Positions 32,583 to 41,815 are shown, numbered from the stretch's first letter. The stretch is 64,000 nucleotides of DNA from Pseudoflavonifractor sp. MSJ-37 (GCF_018917965.1 NZ_JAHLPP010000001.1:558001-622000), one strand, 5' to 3'. A program made the numbers and translations. The notes: generated by a model from the sequence alone, not told the origin.

Positions 32583-35159
32583 TTGGCAGAAACGATGAAT
32601 CGAAGCGGCGGGCGGGAGCCCGTCCGACGGGGAGGCGGTGTGCTCCGGGGCATCCTGAAGGGCATCGGCACCTTCTTCCTGATCGGCGTCCTGACCTGTG
32701 CGTTCTTGGCCTGCTTCGGGGCGGTCTATCTGACGCGGGAGATCCTGCCCAACGCCCATGTGGAGGCGCAGGCCTATTCCACCGCCCTGGCCAGCACGAT
32801 TTACTACACGGACAAGGAGACCGGACAGCCGGTGGAGCTCCAGTCCCTCTACGGCTCGGAGAACCGGGTGTGGGTGCCCTATGACCAGATCCCCAAGGAC
32901 CTGATCGACGTCACCGTGGCCATCGAGGACAAGCGGTTCTACGACCACCGCGGCGTGGACTGGATCCGCACGGGCTACGCGGTCCTCAGCATGGCCAAGG
33001 GCAGCGACATCCAGGGCGGCTCCACCCTGACCCAGCAGCTCCTGAAGAACATGACCCAGTATAAGGACGTGACGGTGAAGCGCAAGATCCTGGAGATCTT
33101 CCGGGCCCTGGACTTCGAGAAGAGCCACACCAAGGAGGAGATCCTGGAGCTCTACCTGAACTACATCTATCTGGGCCAGAACTGCTACGGCGTGTCCACC
33201 GCCGCCGAGAACTACTTCGGCAAGCCGGTGGGGGAGCTCTCTCTGGCGGAATGCGCCAGTCTGATCGCCATCACCAACAACCCCTCGCTCTACAACCCCT
33301 ATCTCCACCCGGACAACAACGCCAAACGGGCCCTGCTGGCGCTGGACGCCATGCTGGACCAGGGCAAGATCGACCAGGCCCGGCACGATCAGGCCGTGGC
33401 GGAGGTCAAGGCGGGGCTCACCTTCACCAAGGGCTCCGGTGACGCCGACACGAGCACCACCAACGTGCTGAGCTGGTACGCCGAGCAGGTGGTCCGGGAC
33501 GTGATCCGGGACCTGAAGGCCCAGTATGAGTACACCGACGAGGTGGCCAGCAACATGGTGTACAGCGGCGGCCTGAAGATCTACGCCTGCATCGACCCGG
33601 ACGTGCAGAGCGTGGTGGACTCGGTCTATCTGGACCGGAGCAACCTGCCCCAGACCTCCTCCCGGGGCGAGCCGCTGGAGTCCGCCATGGTGGTGCTGGA
33701 CGCGGACGGGAAGGTGGTGGCCATGGCCGGCGCCATGGGCGAAAAGACCGCCAACCAGGTCCTCAACATGGCCACCATGAGCCGCCGTCAGCCCGGCTCC
33801 TCCATCAAGCCCCTCTCCGCCTACGCCCCGGCGCTCGACCGGGGGCTCATCACCCCAAGCTCGGTGCTGGACGATACCCCGGTGCTGGAGCTGAACGGCT
33901 CCGCCTGGCCCTCCAACTCCTACGGCTACTACTGGGGCCGTGAGCTGGTCAGCAAGGCCGTGGAGCAGTCCGCCAACACCATCCCCGCCCGGATCATCCA
34001 GGATCTGGGCATCCGCACCTCCATGGAGTACCTCCAGGACAAGTTCCACCTGAGCACCCTCGTCACCGCCGCCGACAGCGCCAAGAGCAACGACGAGGGC
34101 CTGGCCCAGCTGGCCCTGGGCGGCCTGACCAAGGGCGCCACGGTCATGGATATGGCGGCGGCCTACTCCGTGTTCCCCCGGAACGGCGTCTATCAGGCCC
34201 CCCGCACCTACACCAAGGTGACCCAGGAGAAGGACGGCCAGGAGATCGTCCTGCTGGACCACACCGAGCCGGAGCAGGAGAGCGCCGTGAAGGCCACCAC
34301 CGCCTGGTATATCAACTCCATGCTGGAGAACGTGATCAAGAGCCCCAACGGGGTAGGCACCGGCCGGGAGGCCAACTTCAGCGGCATGACCATCGCGGGC
34401 AAGACCGGCTCCACCAACGATTACAAGGACCGCTGGTTCGTGGGCTACTCCCCGTACTACACCGCCGCCGTCTGGACCGGCTATGCCGACCATCCGGAGC
34501 GCATCAACAACGGCTCCACCAACCCGGCGGCCCAGCTGTGGCGGAAGGTCATGCAGCCCATCCATGAGGGCCTGTCCGACAAGGACTTCGACGCCCCGGA
34601 CGGCCTGGTGACGGTGAACATCTGTCTGGACAGCGGGAAGAAGGCCGGGGCCAACTGCCTGCTGGATCCCCGGGGCAGCCGGGTGCAGGCCGCCTACTTC
34701 TTCAACGGCGACCAGCCCACCGACTACTGCGACGTCCACACCAGCACAGTGCAGATCTGCTCCGAGAGCGGTCAGCTGGCCGGGGACTACTGCCCGGAGG
34801 AGGACCTGCGGACCGTCTCCTATCCCAGCTTCCAGCGGGACTCCATGGGCGCCAGCGCCCGGGACAGCGCCAGCCGGCTGGAGTATGTGGAGGCGCAGGG
34901 CACCTGCACAGTCCACACCAGCGCTCCGCCCGCCTCCTACGACCCGTCCACGTTCGACCCGTCCGACGAGAGCACCTGGCCCCCGGCCAGCCTCTATCCG
35001 GGCTTCGACATCGACGACCCCAGTACCTGGCCCACGGCGGAGGCCCCCTCGCCGGAGCCCAGCGATGAGCCCGGCGGCGGGGACGAGCCCACCCCCGCTC
35101 CCTCGCAGGAGCCGGACCCCACACAGGAGCCGGAAGTGGCCCCGCCGGCGGAGGCATGA
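32583..35159 (+). CDS. class A penicillin-binding protein (PBP1A-like)
   Basis: An 858-aa bifunctional peptidoglycan synthase. Seen: one N-terminal membrane helix (about 22-50); a GT51 glycosyltransferase with AIEDKRFYDHRG and GGSTLTQQLLKN; and a transpeptidase with SSIKP (active Ser), SAN, and GKTGSTNDYKD. It ends in a Pro/Ser/Glu-rich tail after a short beta-rich region. The TTG at 32583 is chosen: GGAGGTG lies 5 nt upstream, while the next ATG (32595) is too far away. Confidence 0.93.
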   Translation: MAETMNRSGGREPVRRGGGVLRGILKGIGTFFLIGVLTCAFLACFGAVYLTREILPNAHVEAQAYSTALASTIYYTDKETGQPVELQSLYGSENRVWVPYDQIPKDLIDVTVAIEDKRFYDHRGVDWIRTGYAVLSMAKGSDIQGGSTLTQQLLKNMTQYKDVTVKRKILEIFRALDFEKSHTKEEILELYLNYIYLGQNCYGVSTAAENYFGKPVGELSLAECASLIAITNNPSLYNPYLHPDNNAKRALLALDAMLDQGKIDQARHDQAVAEVKAGLTFTKGSGDADTSTTNVLSWYAEQVVRDVIRDLKAQYEYTDEVASNMVYSGGLKIYACIDPDVQSVVDSVYLDRSNLPQTSSRGEPLESAMVVLDADGKVVAMAGAMGEKTANQVLNMATMSRRQPGSSIKPLSAYAPALDRGLITPSSVLDDTPVLELNGSAWPSNSYGYYWGRELVSKAVEQSANTIPARIIQDLGIRTSMEYLQDKFHLSTLVTAADSAKSNDEGLAQLALGGLTKGATVMDMAAAYSVFPRNGVYQAPRTYTKVTQEKDGQEIVLLDHTEPEQESAVKATTAWYINSMLENVIKSPNGVGTGREANFSGMTIAGKTGSTNDYKDRWFVGYSPYYTAAVWTGYADHPERINNGSTNPAAQLWRKVMQPIHEGLSDKDFDAPDGLVTVNICLDSGKKAGANCLLDPRGSRVQAAYFFNGDQPTDYCDVHTSTVQICSESGQLAGDYCPEEDLRTVSYPSFQRDSMGASARDSASRLEYVEAQGTCTVHTSAPPASYDPSTFDPSDESTWPPASLYPGFDIDDPSTWPTAEAPSPEPSDEPGGGDEPTPAPSQEPDPTQEPEVAPPAEA

Positions 35160-35182
35160 CAGCATACCGGACCGGACCAAAG

Positions 35183-35224
35183 AACGCCCGTCCCTTCATC
35201 AGCGAAGGGGACGGGCGTTTTTAT
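35183..35224 (+). terminator. first terminator after the PBP gene
   Basis: Stem AACGCCCGTCCC / GGGACGGGCGTT followed by TTTATAT. Confidence 0.88.
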
Positions 35225-35234
35225 ATACATGGGG

Positions 35235-35270
35235 ACGGGAGGCCGGTCGGGGATGGGCCTCCCGTTTTTT
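35235..35270 (+). terminator. second terminator, running into the spoIIGA -35
   Basis: A perfect 10-bp stem ACGGGAGGCC / GGCCTCCCGT followed by TTTTT. The last Ts belong to the TTGACA at 35269. Confidence 0.85.
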
Positions 35271-35301
35271 GACAAGTTCCCCGCCGGACGGGCCGTATAA
35301 T
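35266..35301 (+). promoter_or_regulatory. spoIIG-type promoter with Spo0A-box-like site
   Basis: TTGACA (35269-35274) and TATAAT (35296-35301) are both perfect but 21 bp apart. The -35 lies in TTTTTTGACAAG, whose complement contains TTGTCAAA, a match to the Spo0A box TTGTCRAA. The B. subtilis spoIIG promoter is known for a 22-bp spacer and Spo0A activation. Confidence 0.75.
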
Positions 35302-35330
35302 AGGCCCATCGGCGGGAAGGAGATGGTGGG

Positions 35331-36188
35331 ATGACGGTGGTGTATCTGGACGCGCTGGTCCTGCTCAACGGCGTCATGGACTATCTGCTCCTGCTGGCGG
35401 CGGGACGGGTGGCGGGGGAGCCTCTCCGGCGGCTCCGGCTGGGGGCGGGGGCCCTGCTGGGCGGGCTGTACGCCGGGGCGGTGTTCCTGCCCGGGCTGGG
35501 CTTCCTCGCGCACCCGCTCTGTCGGCTGGGGGCGGCGGTGCTGCTGCTCCTGACCGCCTACGGCGGGAGCCGGCGGCTCCTGCGGGTGAGCCTGGTGTTC
35601 TTCGCCGTGTCCGCCGCCTTCGGCGGGGGCATCTTCGCCGCGGCCCTGCTGGGCGGCCGGGGGATGGGCCTGCGGAACGGGGTCCTCTTCTGGTCCGGCA
35701 TGGACCTGCGGGTCATCCTGCTGTCGGCGGCGGGGTGCTATGCCCTGCTGGGAGTGGTGCTCCGCCGGTCCGCCGGGGACAGCCCCCGGACGCTCCGCAC
35801 CGCCGTGGTGCGGCTGGAGGGGCGGAGCGTGTCCCTCACCACGCTGGTGGACACGGGGCACACCCTCACCGACCCGGTGACGGGCCGGACCGTGCTGGTG
35901 GCGGAGGGGGAGCGGCTGAGGGCCCTCTTCCCGCCGGAGGCCGTGCCGGAGCCCGCCGACCTGCGGGACCCGGTGCGGGGCCTGGAGCGGCTGGGGAGCG
36001 GCCCGCTGGGGAAGCGGCTCCGGCTCCTGCCCTACCGGGCGGTGGGGGTGGAGCAGGGCTTGCTGCTGGCGGTGCGCACCGACGGGGTCCGGGTGGGGGA
36101 GGAGGAGATGGGAGCGCTTCTGGCGGCCCTGTCCCCCACGCCGGTGTCCGACGGCGGGTGCTGTTCCGCCCTGATCGGCGCCCAGTGA
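35331..36188 (+). CDS. spoIIGA: sigma-E processing peptidase SpoIIGA
   Basis: A 285-aa membrane aspartic protease that cleaves pro-sigma-E in the mother cell once signalled by SpoIIR. Seen: five hydrophobic helices in the first 145 residues and the catalytic DTGHTLTDP at D174, equivalent to the B. subtilis DTG site; a soluble C-terminal domain follows. GGAGATGG precedes the ATG. It lies 17 bp upstream of sigE. Confidence 0.92.
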   Translation: MTVVYLDALVLLNGVMDYLLLLAAGRVAGEPLRRLRLGAGALLGGLYAGAVFLPGLGFLAHPLCRLGAAVLLLLTAYGGSRRLLRVSLVFFAVSAAFGGGIFAAALLGGRGMGLRNGVLFWSGMDLRVILLSAAGCYALLGVVLRRSAGDSPRTLRTAVVRLEGRSVSLTTLVDTGHTLTDPVTGRTVLVAEGERLRALFPPEAVPEPADLRDPVRGLERLGSGPLGKRLRLLPYRAVGVEQGLLLAVRTDGVRVGEEEMGALLAALSPTPVSDGGCCSALIGAQ

Positions 36189-36205
36189 GAAAGGAGAGGA
36201 ACGAC

Positions 36206-36925
36206 ATGGCTCTGGCTCTGCGCCTCCAGGAGAAGCTGCTGGAGGCTCTGGCCCGGCTGGACCTGCTCCTGCCGGGGAAGATCATGTACATCGGCGGGAG
36301 CGACGTGCTCCCAACGCCCCTGTCCCGGGCGGAGGAGGGCGAGCTGACCGCCCGTCTGGCCCAGGGGGACGAGTCCGCCAAGGCCCGCCTCATCGAGCAC
36401 AACCTGCGGCTGGTGGTCTATCTGGCCCGCCGCTTCGAGAACACCGGCGTGGGGCTGGAGGACCTGATCTCCATCGGCACGATCGGGCTCATCAAGGCGG
36501 TGTCCACCTACCAGCCCGCCAAGAACATCAAGCTGGCCACCTACGCCTCCCGGTGCATCGAGAACGAGATCCTCATGTACCTGCGCAAGACCGCCAACCG
36601 CCGGACGGAGGTGTCCCTCGACGAGCCGCTGAACACAGACCGGGACGGCAACGAGCTCCTCCTCTCCGACATCCTGGGCACCGAGAGCGACCTGGTGGTC
36701 CGGCCCATCGAGGAGGACGTGGACCGCCAGCTCCTGGCCAAAGCCCTGGAGACGCTGGAGCCCCGGGAGCGGACCATCATCGACCTGCGCTTCGGCCTGG
36801 GCGGGCGGCAGGAGCGGACCCAGAAGGAGGTGGCCGACCAGCTCGGCATCTCCCAGTCCTACATCTCCCGGCTGGAGAAGCGCATCATCGCCCGGCTCAA
36901 GCGGGAGATCCTGCGGCTCATGTGA
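36206..36925 (+). CDS. sigE: RNA polymerase sporulation sigma factor sigma-E
   Basis: A 239-aa mother-cell sigma factor. Seen: an amphipathic pro-sequence (about 1-26) followed by [13 protein letters not shown] at 28-40, the usual cleavage neighbourhood; region 2 with [20 protein letters not shown]; region 4 with [21 protein letters not shown]. The ATG at 36206 follows AAAGGAGAGGA. sigG, which follows sigE in many Firmicutes, is not next here. Confidence 0.96.
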   Translation: MALALRLQEKLLEALARLDLLLPGKIMYIGGSDVLPTPLSRAEEGELTARLAQGDESAKARLIEHNLRLVVYLARRFENTGVGLEDLISIGTIGLIKAVSTYQPAKNIKLATYASRCIENEILMYLRKTANRRTEVSLDEPLNTDRDGNELLLSDILGTESDLVVRPIEEDVDRQLLAKALETLEPRERTIIDLRFGLGGRQERTQKEVADQLGISQSYISRLEKRIIARLKREILRLM

Positions 36926-36964
36926 GACAGAAGGACGGATCAGGACGGGTCTTGGATGGAAAAA

Positions 36965-36994
36965 TTGGACATATCCGCCAAGCTGTGCTATAAT
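36965..36994 (+). promoter_or_regulatory. promoter of the cytidylate-kinase-like gene
   Basis: TTGGAC, 18 bp, TATAAT. Confidence 0.7.
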
Positions 36995-37020
36995 GGGACC
37001 CACAAAGGAGGTGTCGTTCT

Positions 37021-37608
37021 ATGAAACAGACCATCATTTCCATCGGCCGGCAGTACGGCTCCGGCGGCCGGATCATCGCCCAGAGGCTCTCGGAGGAGCT
37101 GGGGATCCCCTACTATGACAAGGAGCTGATCGAGAAGGTGGCGGAGCAGACCGGCCTCACCGAGAACTACATCCGACAGACGGAGGCCCGTCCCACGGGC
37201 AGCTTCATGTTCGACCTCTACAACATGACCCAGACCCTGCCTCTGCCGGATCAGGTGTTCATCGCCCAGTCCAAGATCATCAAGGAGGCGGCTCAGAAGG
37301 GGCCCTGCGTGATCGTGGGCCGGTGCGCCGACTATGTGCTGGACGACTGCCCCCACTGCCTGCGGGTGTTCGTCATGGCCCCGCTGGACGAGCGGGTCCG
37401 CCGGGCGAGGGAGGAGTACCACGTGGAGGCGGTCCATCTGGAGAGCTATGTGACCCGTCAGGACCGGTACCGCGCCTCCTACTACAACCATTTCGCCGGC
37501 AAGAAGTGGGGCGAGATGGGCAACTATGACCTGTGTGTCAACAGCCGGATCGGCATCGAGGAGACCGTGGAGGTCATCAAGCAGGCCGCGCTGGCGCTGG
37601 ATGAGTGA
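37021..37608 (+). CDS. cytidylate kinase-like family protein
   Basis: A 195-aa P-loop protein of the Cmk-like (AAA_26) family widespread in Clostridia. Seen: SIGRQYGSGGRIIAQRL at the N-terminus, which replaces a canonical GxxGxGKS loop; CVIVGRCADYVL; an Arg-rich lid (LDERVRRAREEY). True Cmk is about 220 aa with a different loop, so nucleotide-kinase activity is not assured. AAAGGAGGTG precedes the start. Confidence 0.87.
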   Translation: MKQTIISIGRQYGSGGRIIAQRLSEELGIPYYDKELIEKVAEQTGLTENYIRQTEARPTGSFMFDLYNMTQTLPLPDQVFIAQSKIIKEAAQKGPCVIVGRCADYVLDDCPHCLRVFVMAPLDERVRRAREEYHVEAVHLESYVTRQDRYRASYYNHFAGKKWGEMGNYDLCVNSRIGIEETVEVIKQAALALDE

Positions 37609-37612
37609 GTGA

Positions 37613-37774
37613 TCCCGCCCACGGGGGCGGGACGGGGGATGTCCTCGCCGGACGGGCGCCCTGCGCGGGCAGCGCCCCATTTCTTTTTCTGGGCGCCAGA
37701 AAAAGAAACGGGGGAAAGAAAAAGAGTGCCAGAGGGGGCGGGCCTCCCCTCTGGACACCCCCTATGCGCTCGTT
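37613..37774 (+). repeat. four-hairpin dispersed repeat, copy 1
   Basis: Hairpins in order: TCCCGCCC/GGGCGGGA (37613-37632); GGGCGC/GCGCCC (37654-37677); TTTCTTTTTCTGG/CCAGAAAAAGAAA (37680-37708, perfect 13 bp, loop GCG); CCAGAGGGG/CCCCTCTGG (37729-37754). Conserved linkers are GGGGGATGTCCTCGCCGGAC and GGGGGAAAGAAAAAGA. It starts 4 bp after the kinase-like gene. Confidence 0.85.
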
Positions 37775-37949
37775 TCCTCCCGATTTGCTCGTCCGGCCTC
37801 TATCCTCGTCGCGGATGGCTTCCAGTCACGCTCTTCGAAGCGACCGGGCCATCTTGTCTTTTGAGCCAAAAAACGTCCGTCGGGAGCGCCGGGCAAACGT
37901 GTGTATGCTGCCATGCTCGCGCGGGACCTGCCGCCTTCGAACGCCAGCC
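37775..37949. other. spacer between inverted repeat copies
   Basis: About 175 bp between two oppositely oriented repeat copies. Open frames here are chance GC-rich frames without a ribosome binding site; I see no gene or RNA. Confidence 0.5.
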
Positions 37950-38105
37950 GGGGACGCATTGGGGGGAGTCCAGAGGGGGATCGACTGTCCCCCTCTGGCA
38001 TTCTTTTTCTTTCCCCTCTTTCTTTTTCTCATGGGAGAAAAAGAAAGGGGGCTCCCGCCGAGCAGGCGGCCCGTCCGGCGAGGACATCCCCCTGCCCCGT
38101 GGGGC
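37950..38105 (-). repeat. four-hairpin dispersed repeat, copy 2 (inverted)
   Basis: Same order on the minus strand: GCCCC/GGGGC (38094-38105); CCGCC/GGCGG-type hairpin; CTTTCTTTTTCTC/GAGAAAAAGAAAG (38018-38047, perfect 13 bp); CCAGAGGGGG/CCCCCTCTGG (37970-37998, perfect 10 bp). The tail AATGCGTCCCC corresponds to TATGCGCTCGTT of copies 1 and 3. Confidence 0.85.
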
Positions 38106-38133
38106 GGCCTATCCGACCCAAAGCAGAAAGCAG

Positions 38134-38170
38134 AGCGCCCTGACCATCCAGACCGGACGGCCAGAGCGCT
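38134..38170 (-). terminator. hairpin ending dapF
   Basis: Arms AGCGCCCTGACC (38134-38145) and GGCCAGAGCGCT (38159-38170). The two mismatches become G-U pairs only in minus-strand RNA, which assigns it to dapF. Confidence 0.65.
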
Positions 38171-38174
38171 TTCC

Positions 38175-38981
38175 TCATGTCTCTATGGGGAACTCCCCCT
38201 CGAACACGGCGGCCACGGGGCCGGTCAGGGAGAGGTGCCCGTCCCGGGCCCAGCGGAGGGCGAGGGTCCCGCCGGGGAGCTCCGCCTCCACCTCGGTGTC
38301 CCGGGCGGCCCGTCCGGCCAGGACGGCGGCGGTCAGGACGGCGCAGGCCCCTGTGCCGCAGGCCGGAGTCTCCCCGCTGCCCCGCTCCCACACCCGCAGG
38401 CGGAGCCGCCGGGGGGAGAGGACCGCCGCGAACTCCACGTTGGTCCGGCGGGGGAAGCTGGGGTGCCGCTCCACGACGGGCCCAAGACGGGCCACGTCCA
38501 CCGCCGCCGGGTCGGCGCACCAGAGGACCGCGTGGGGGTTGCCCACAGACACCGGGCGCACCGTCAGGGGACCGTCCGGCCCCCGGAGCGTCCGCTCCGG
38601 ACCCCAGCGGGGGACGCCCATGTCCGCCGTGGCGGAGACGACGGCCCCGCCGGCCCGGTGGAGGACCAGAGACCGGAGCCCGGCCAGCGTCTCCACCGTC
38701 ATCCGGTCCCGGAGGACCAGCCCCCGGGCCCGGGCGAAGGCCCCGGCACACCGGAGGCCGTTGCCGCACATCTCCCCCTCGGAGCCGTCGGCGTTGAAGA
38801 TCCGCATCCGGATATCGGCAAGGGCCGACGGCCCCACCCAGATGAGTCCGTCGGCCCCGATGCCGAAGCGGCGGTCAGAGACCCGCCGGGCCAGGCCGGG
38901 CAGATCCGCCGCCATATCCTCTTTCGTGCCATCCACATACACATAGTCGTTGCCCAGGCCCTGCATCTTGGTGAAGCGCAT
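38175..38981 (-). CDS. dapF: diaminopimelate epimerase
   Basis: A 268-aa cofactor-independent epimerase giving meso-DAP for lysine and peptidoglycan. Seen: both active cysteines, C72 in MCGNGLRC and C208 in ETPACGTGA. GGGGAGGAGG precedes the ATG. It follows the ANTAR gene by 35 bp, so it may be the third gene of the glnA unit. Confidence 0.95.
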   Translation of the reverse strand: MRFTKMQGLGNDYVYVDGTKEDMAADLPGLARRVSDRRFGIGADGLIWVGPSALADIRMRIFNADGSEGEMCGNGLRCAGAFARARGLVLRDRMTVETLAGLRSLVLHRAGGAVVSATADMGVPRWGPERTLRGPDGPLTVRPVSVGNPHAVLWCADPAAVDVARLGPVVERHPSFPRRTNVEFAAVLSPRRLRLRVWERGSGETPACGTGACAVLTAAVLAGRAARDTEVEAELPGGTLALRWARDGHLSLTGPVAAVFEGEFPIET

Positions 38982-39016
38982 ATGGGACCTCCTCCCCGGA
39001 TGGCGGGAGCGGCCGG

Positions 39017-39544
39017 TCAGTCCTCCTCCAGCAGGAGGCGGGCGGTGGCGGAGAGCTTCCGTCCGCTCTCCATGCTCTTCTTCTGGAGCAGGCGGTGGGC
39101 CTGCTCCTCGCTGATGTGGGACCGCGCCATCAGGCGCTCCTTGGCCAGACGGATCAGGACCTCCTCCTCCTCGCTCCGGGCGGGACGCAGGTCCGCCTCG
39201 GCGGCCTGGAGGGCCTGCCGCACGCCGTCGATCAGGCCGCTCCGGGTCAGGGGCGTGGAGAGGCAGACCAGCCGGGGGTCGCTCCAGCAGAGGCTCAGCA
39301 GGCTCTCCGAGGCGATGAGCAGCATGCTCCGCCCGGCGGGCAGGTCGAAGAAGAGCTCCTCCGCCGTGCCGTCCGGCAGCTTGAAGCCGCAGATGACGGT
39401 GGGGATCCTCTGCTGGGCCAGGAGGGTCTTGACCTCCGCCGCCGTGTGGCAGCAGAGGGGCCGGGCCCCGCCGGCGCTCTCCAAAAGACGGCGGATCTTC
39501 TGACTGGTCGAGTCCTGTTCAAAGGCGATGACGATACGTTCCAC
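39017..39544 (-). CDS. ANTAR-domain response regulator (RNA-binding antiterminator)
   Basis: A 175-aa protein: a degenerate receiver-like domain (about 1-115; the phospho-acceptor Asp pocket is not obvious) and a C-terminal ANTAR helix bundle (about 120-175; EEEEVLIRLAKERLMARSHI with SEEQAHRLL). ANTAR proteins bind leader RNA and block terminators. GTG start at 39544. It lies downstream of glnA, whose leader contains an intrinsic terminator, so glnA is the likely target. Confidence 0.9.
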   Translation of the reverse strand: MERIVIAFEQDSTSQKIRRLLESAGGARPLCCHTAAEVKTLLAQQRIPTVICGFKLPDGTAEELFFDLPAGRSMLLIASESLLSLCWSDPRLVCLSTPLTRSGLIDGVRQALQAAEADLRPARSEEEEVLIRLAKERLMARSHISEEQAHRLLQKKSMESGRKLSATARLLLEED

Positions 39545-39679
39545 GTGCGATCAGCTCCCGCTGGTTCAGTGTATGCTCTGCTGCCGGATGGGATGCGCGG
39601 GGACGCGGCGAGTCCCGCAGTAGAGGGAGATGGTGGAAGGGGAAGGAGAAGGGGCGCGGGGGACAGAGCCCTGCTCGGC

Positions 39680-41011
39680 TCAGTACAGCGTGATGTACTT
39701 CTCCCGCTCCCAGGAGCTGACGCGGGTCTTGTACTCGTACCACTCCTTGCGCTTGCCCTCGATGTAGTAGGAGGAGACGTGGCTGCCCAGGGCATCCATG
39801 AGGAGCTGGTCCTTCTCCAGCTCCTTGATGGCGCTGGACAGGGAGTCGGGCAGGTTCTCGATGCCGTGGGCGGCGCGGGAGGCGTCGTCCATGGCGTAGA
39901 TGTTCTCAGTGATCTCGGCGGGCGGGGTCAGGCCGCGCTCGATGCCGTCCAGACCGGCGGCCAGGCAGACCGCCAGCGCCAGATAGGGGTTGCAGGAGGG
40001 ATCGGGGGAGCGGAGCTCCACCCGGGTGGACTGGCCCCGGGCGGCGGGGATGCGGATCAGGGCGGACCGGTTGGAGGCGGACCAGGCCAGATAGCAGGGG
40101 GCCTCGTAGCCGGGCACCAGACGCTTGTAGGAGTTGACCAGCGGGTTGGTGATGGCGGAGATGCCCTTCACGTGCTCCAGCACGCCGGCGATGAAGCTGT
40201 ACGCCGTCTTGGACAGGCCCCGGCGGTCGCTGGGATCGTAGAACACGTTCTTGCCGTCCTGGAAGAGGGACATATTGATGTGCATGCCGGAGCCGCACAC
40301 GCCGAAGATGGGCTTGGGCATGAAGGTGGCGTGGAGGCCGTTCTTCTGGGCCAGGATCTTGACGGCCAGCTTGAAGGTCATGATGTTGTCGGCGGCGGTG
40401 AGGGCGTCGGCGTACTTGAAGTCGATCTCGTGCTGGCCGGCGGCGTTCTCGTGGTGGCTGGCCTCGATCTCGAAGCCCATCTCCTCCAGGTTCAGGCAGA
40501 TCTCACGGCGGGTGTTCTCGCCGTGGTCCAGGGGGCCCAGGTCGAAGTAGCCGGCCTCGTCGTTGGTCTCGGTGGTGGGATTGCCCTGCTCGTCGGTCTT
40601 GAACAGGAAGAACTCGCACTCGGGGCCCACGTTGAAGGTGTCGAAGCCCATGGCCTGCATCTTGCCGATCATCCGCTTCAGCACGTTGCGGGGGTCGCCC
40701 ATGAAGGCGGAGCCGTCGGTGTTGTGGACGTCGCAGATCAGGCGGGCGGTCTTGCCGAACTGGGGCCGCCAGGGGAAGATGGTGAAGGTGTCCAGATCGG
40801 GATAGAGGCACTGGTCGGACTCGTCGATGCGGACGAAGCCCTCCACGGAGGAGCCGTCGAACATGATCTGGTTATTGACGGCCTTCTCCACCTGCGAGGC
40901 GGTGAGGGCCACGTTCTTCAGCTGGCCGAAGATGTCGGCGAACTGCATACGGACGAATTTGATGTCCTCTTCTTTGACGATGCGGATGATGTCTTCCTTG
41001 GTCAGTGCCAT
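39680..41011 (-). CDS. glnA: glutamine synthetase, type I
   Basis: A 443-aa GS-I (short alpha type, without the adenylylation-loop insertion). Seen: [21 protein letters not shown], the [14 protein letters not shown] metal/glutamate site, and [13 protein letters not shown]. It assimilates ammonia together with gdhA in this window. GAAAGGGGAACC precedes the ATG. The leader carries a terminator, and the ANTAR gene follows. Confidence 0.96.
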   Translation of the reverse strand: MALTKEDIIRIVKEEDIKFVRMQFADIFGQLKNVALTASQVEKAVNNQIMFDGSSVEGFVRIDESDQCLYPDLDTFTIFPWRPQFGKTARLICDVHNTDGSAFMGDPRNVLKRMIGKMQAMGFDTFNVGPECEFFLFKTDEQGNPTTETNDEAGYFDLGPLDHGENTRREICLNLEEMGFEIEASHHENAAGQHEIDFKYADALTAADNIMTFKLAVKILAQKNGLHATFMPKPIFGVCGSGMHINMSLFQDGKNVFYDPSDRRGLSKTAYSFIAGVLEHVKGISAITNPLVNSYKRLVPGYEAPCYLAWSASNRSALIRIPAARGQSTRVELRSPDPSCNPYLALAVCLAAGLDGIERGLTPPAEITENIYAMDDASRAAHGIENLPDSLSSAIKELEKDQLLMDALGSHVSSYYIEGKRKEWYEYKTRVSSWEREKYITLY

Positions 41012-41159
41012 GGATCGGTTCCCCTTTCACGGATAAAGTTGGATATCGGATGCCGGACCGGACTGGAAAAGGCGCTCCTCTCCCCTCGCAGACGGGGAGA
41101 CGGAACGCCCTTGTTCGCGTACTATGCCGGCGTTTCTCTTGCGAAGTGCCTTTGTTGAA
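41012..41159 (-). promoter_or_regulatory. glnA leader with intrinsic terminator (attenuator)
   Basis: Minus strand: GGCGTTCCGTCTCCCC pairs with GGGGAGAGGAGCGCC (41071-41109) and is followed by TTTTCC, about 60 nt before the start codon. Just upstream, ACGC/GCGT can form a small alternative hairpin that uses the terminator's 5' arm. This is the layout expected of ANTAR-controlled leaders. Confidence 0.75.
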
Positions 41160-41188
41160 ATACTATCATATCCCATCGGCCTTGGCAA
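41160..41188 (-). promoter_or_regulatory. promoter of glnA
   Basis: Minus strand: TTGCCA, 17 bp, TAGTAT. It overlaps the 3' end of the phosphatase gene. Confidence 0.65.
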
Positions 41189-41801
41189 TGGGCAATTTCA
41201 CCGAACCGTCCGGGGCGCCGCCCCAGCCCCAGCTTTGGAGCCGGTCCGTGTCCAGCTCGGCCCACTGGGCGTTGCCCAGATGGAGCCCCCTGCCCATGAC
41301 GGCGAAGTCCCAGCCGGAGAGCCAGCAGACCACGCCCTTGATCACGGCGGAGTGGCTCACCACCAGCACGGTCTCCTCCGGCCCGGCGGCGATGGCTTCC
41401 AGCGCCGGGAGCGCCCGGTCCAGCATGGCACGGAAGGACTCGCCCCCCTCCGGCGCCATGCCGAGGCGGTCGGCCTGATAGCGGGCGAACTCCTCCGGCC
41501 AGCGCAGGCGGATGTCCGGCCAGCTAGTGCCCTCCCAGTGGCCGAAGGAGATCTCCTCCAGGGCGTCCACCGGCTCCGGGACCAGCCCCAGGAGGGCCCC
41601 GGCGGTCTGGGCGGTCTGGAAGGCCCGGCGCTTGGGGCTGGCGCAGAGCCGCTCCGGCCGCTCTCCGGCGGCGATGAGGCGGCGGGCCAGGGCGGCGGCC
41701 TGTGCCTGCCCGGCGGCGTTGAGGGGGGTGTCGCTCTGTCCCTGGATGCGCCCGGCGGCGTTCCAGTCGGTCTGCCCGTGGCGGGCCAGCAGGATCCTCA
41801 T
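41166..41801 (-). CDS. histidine phosphatase family protein (phosphoglycerate-mutase-like)
   Basis: A 211-aa branch-1 histidine phosphatase. Seen: LARHGQTDWN with catalytic H8, R58, E83, and VVSHSAVIKG with H150. Relatives include alpha-ribazole phosphatase (CobC) and broad-specificity phosphatases; no cobalamin genes are nearby, so the substrate is open. It follows the AEC transporter gene by 14 bp on the same strand. GAGGAGGG precedes the ATG. Confidence 0.88.
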   Translation of the reverse strand: MRILLARHGQTDWNAAGRIQGQSDTPLNAAGQAQAAALARRLIAAGERPERLCASPKRRAFQTAQTAGALLGLVPEPVDALEEISFGHWEGTSWPDIRLRWPEEFARYQADRLGMAPEGGESFRAMLDRALPALEAIAAGPEETVLVVSHSAVIKGVVCWLSGWDFAVMGRGLHLGNAQWAELDTDRLQSWGWGGAPDGSVKLPIAKADGI

Positions 41802-41815
41802 AGCGCGCCCTCCTC

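Noticed and set aside
37605-39503. Long plus-strand frames through the repeats and across dapF
   Set aside because: They read through hairpin repeats and antisense to dapF and the ANTAR gene; the dapF frame has full catalytic motifs.
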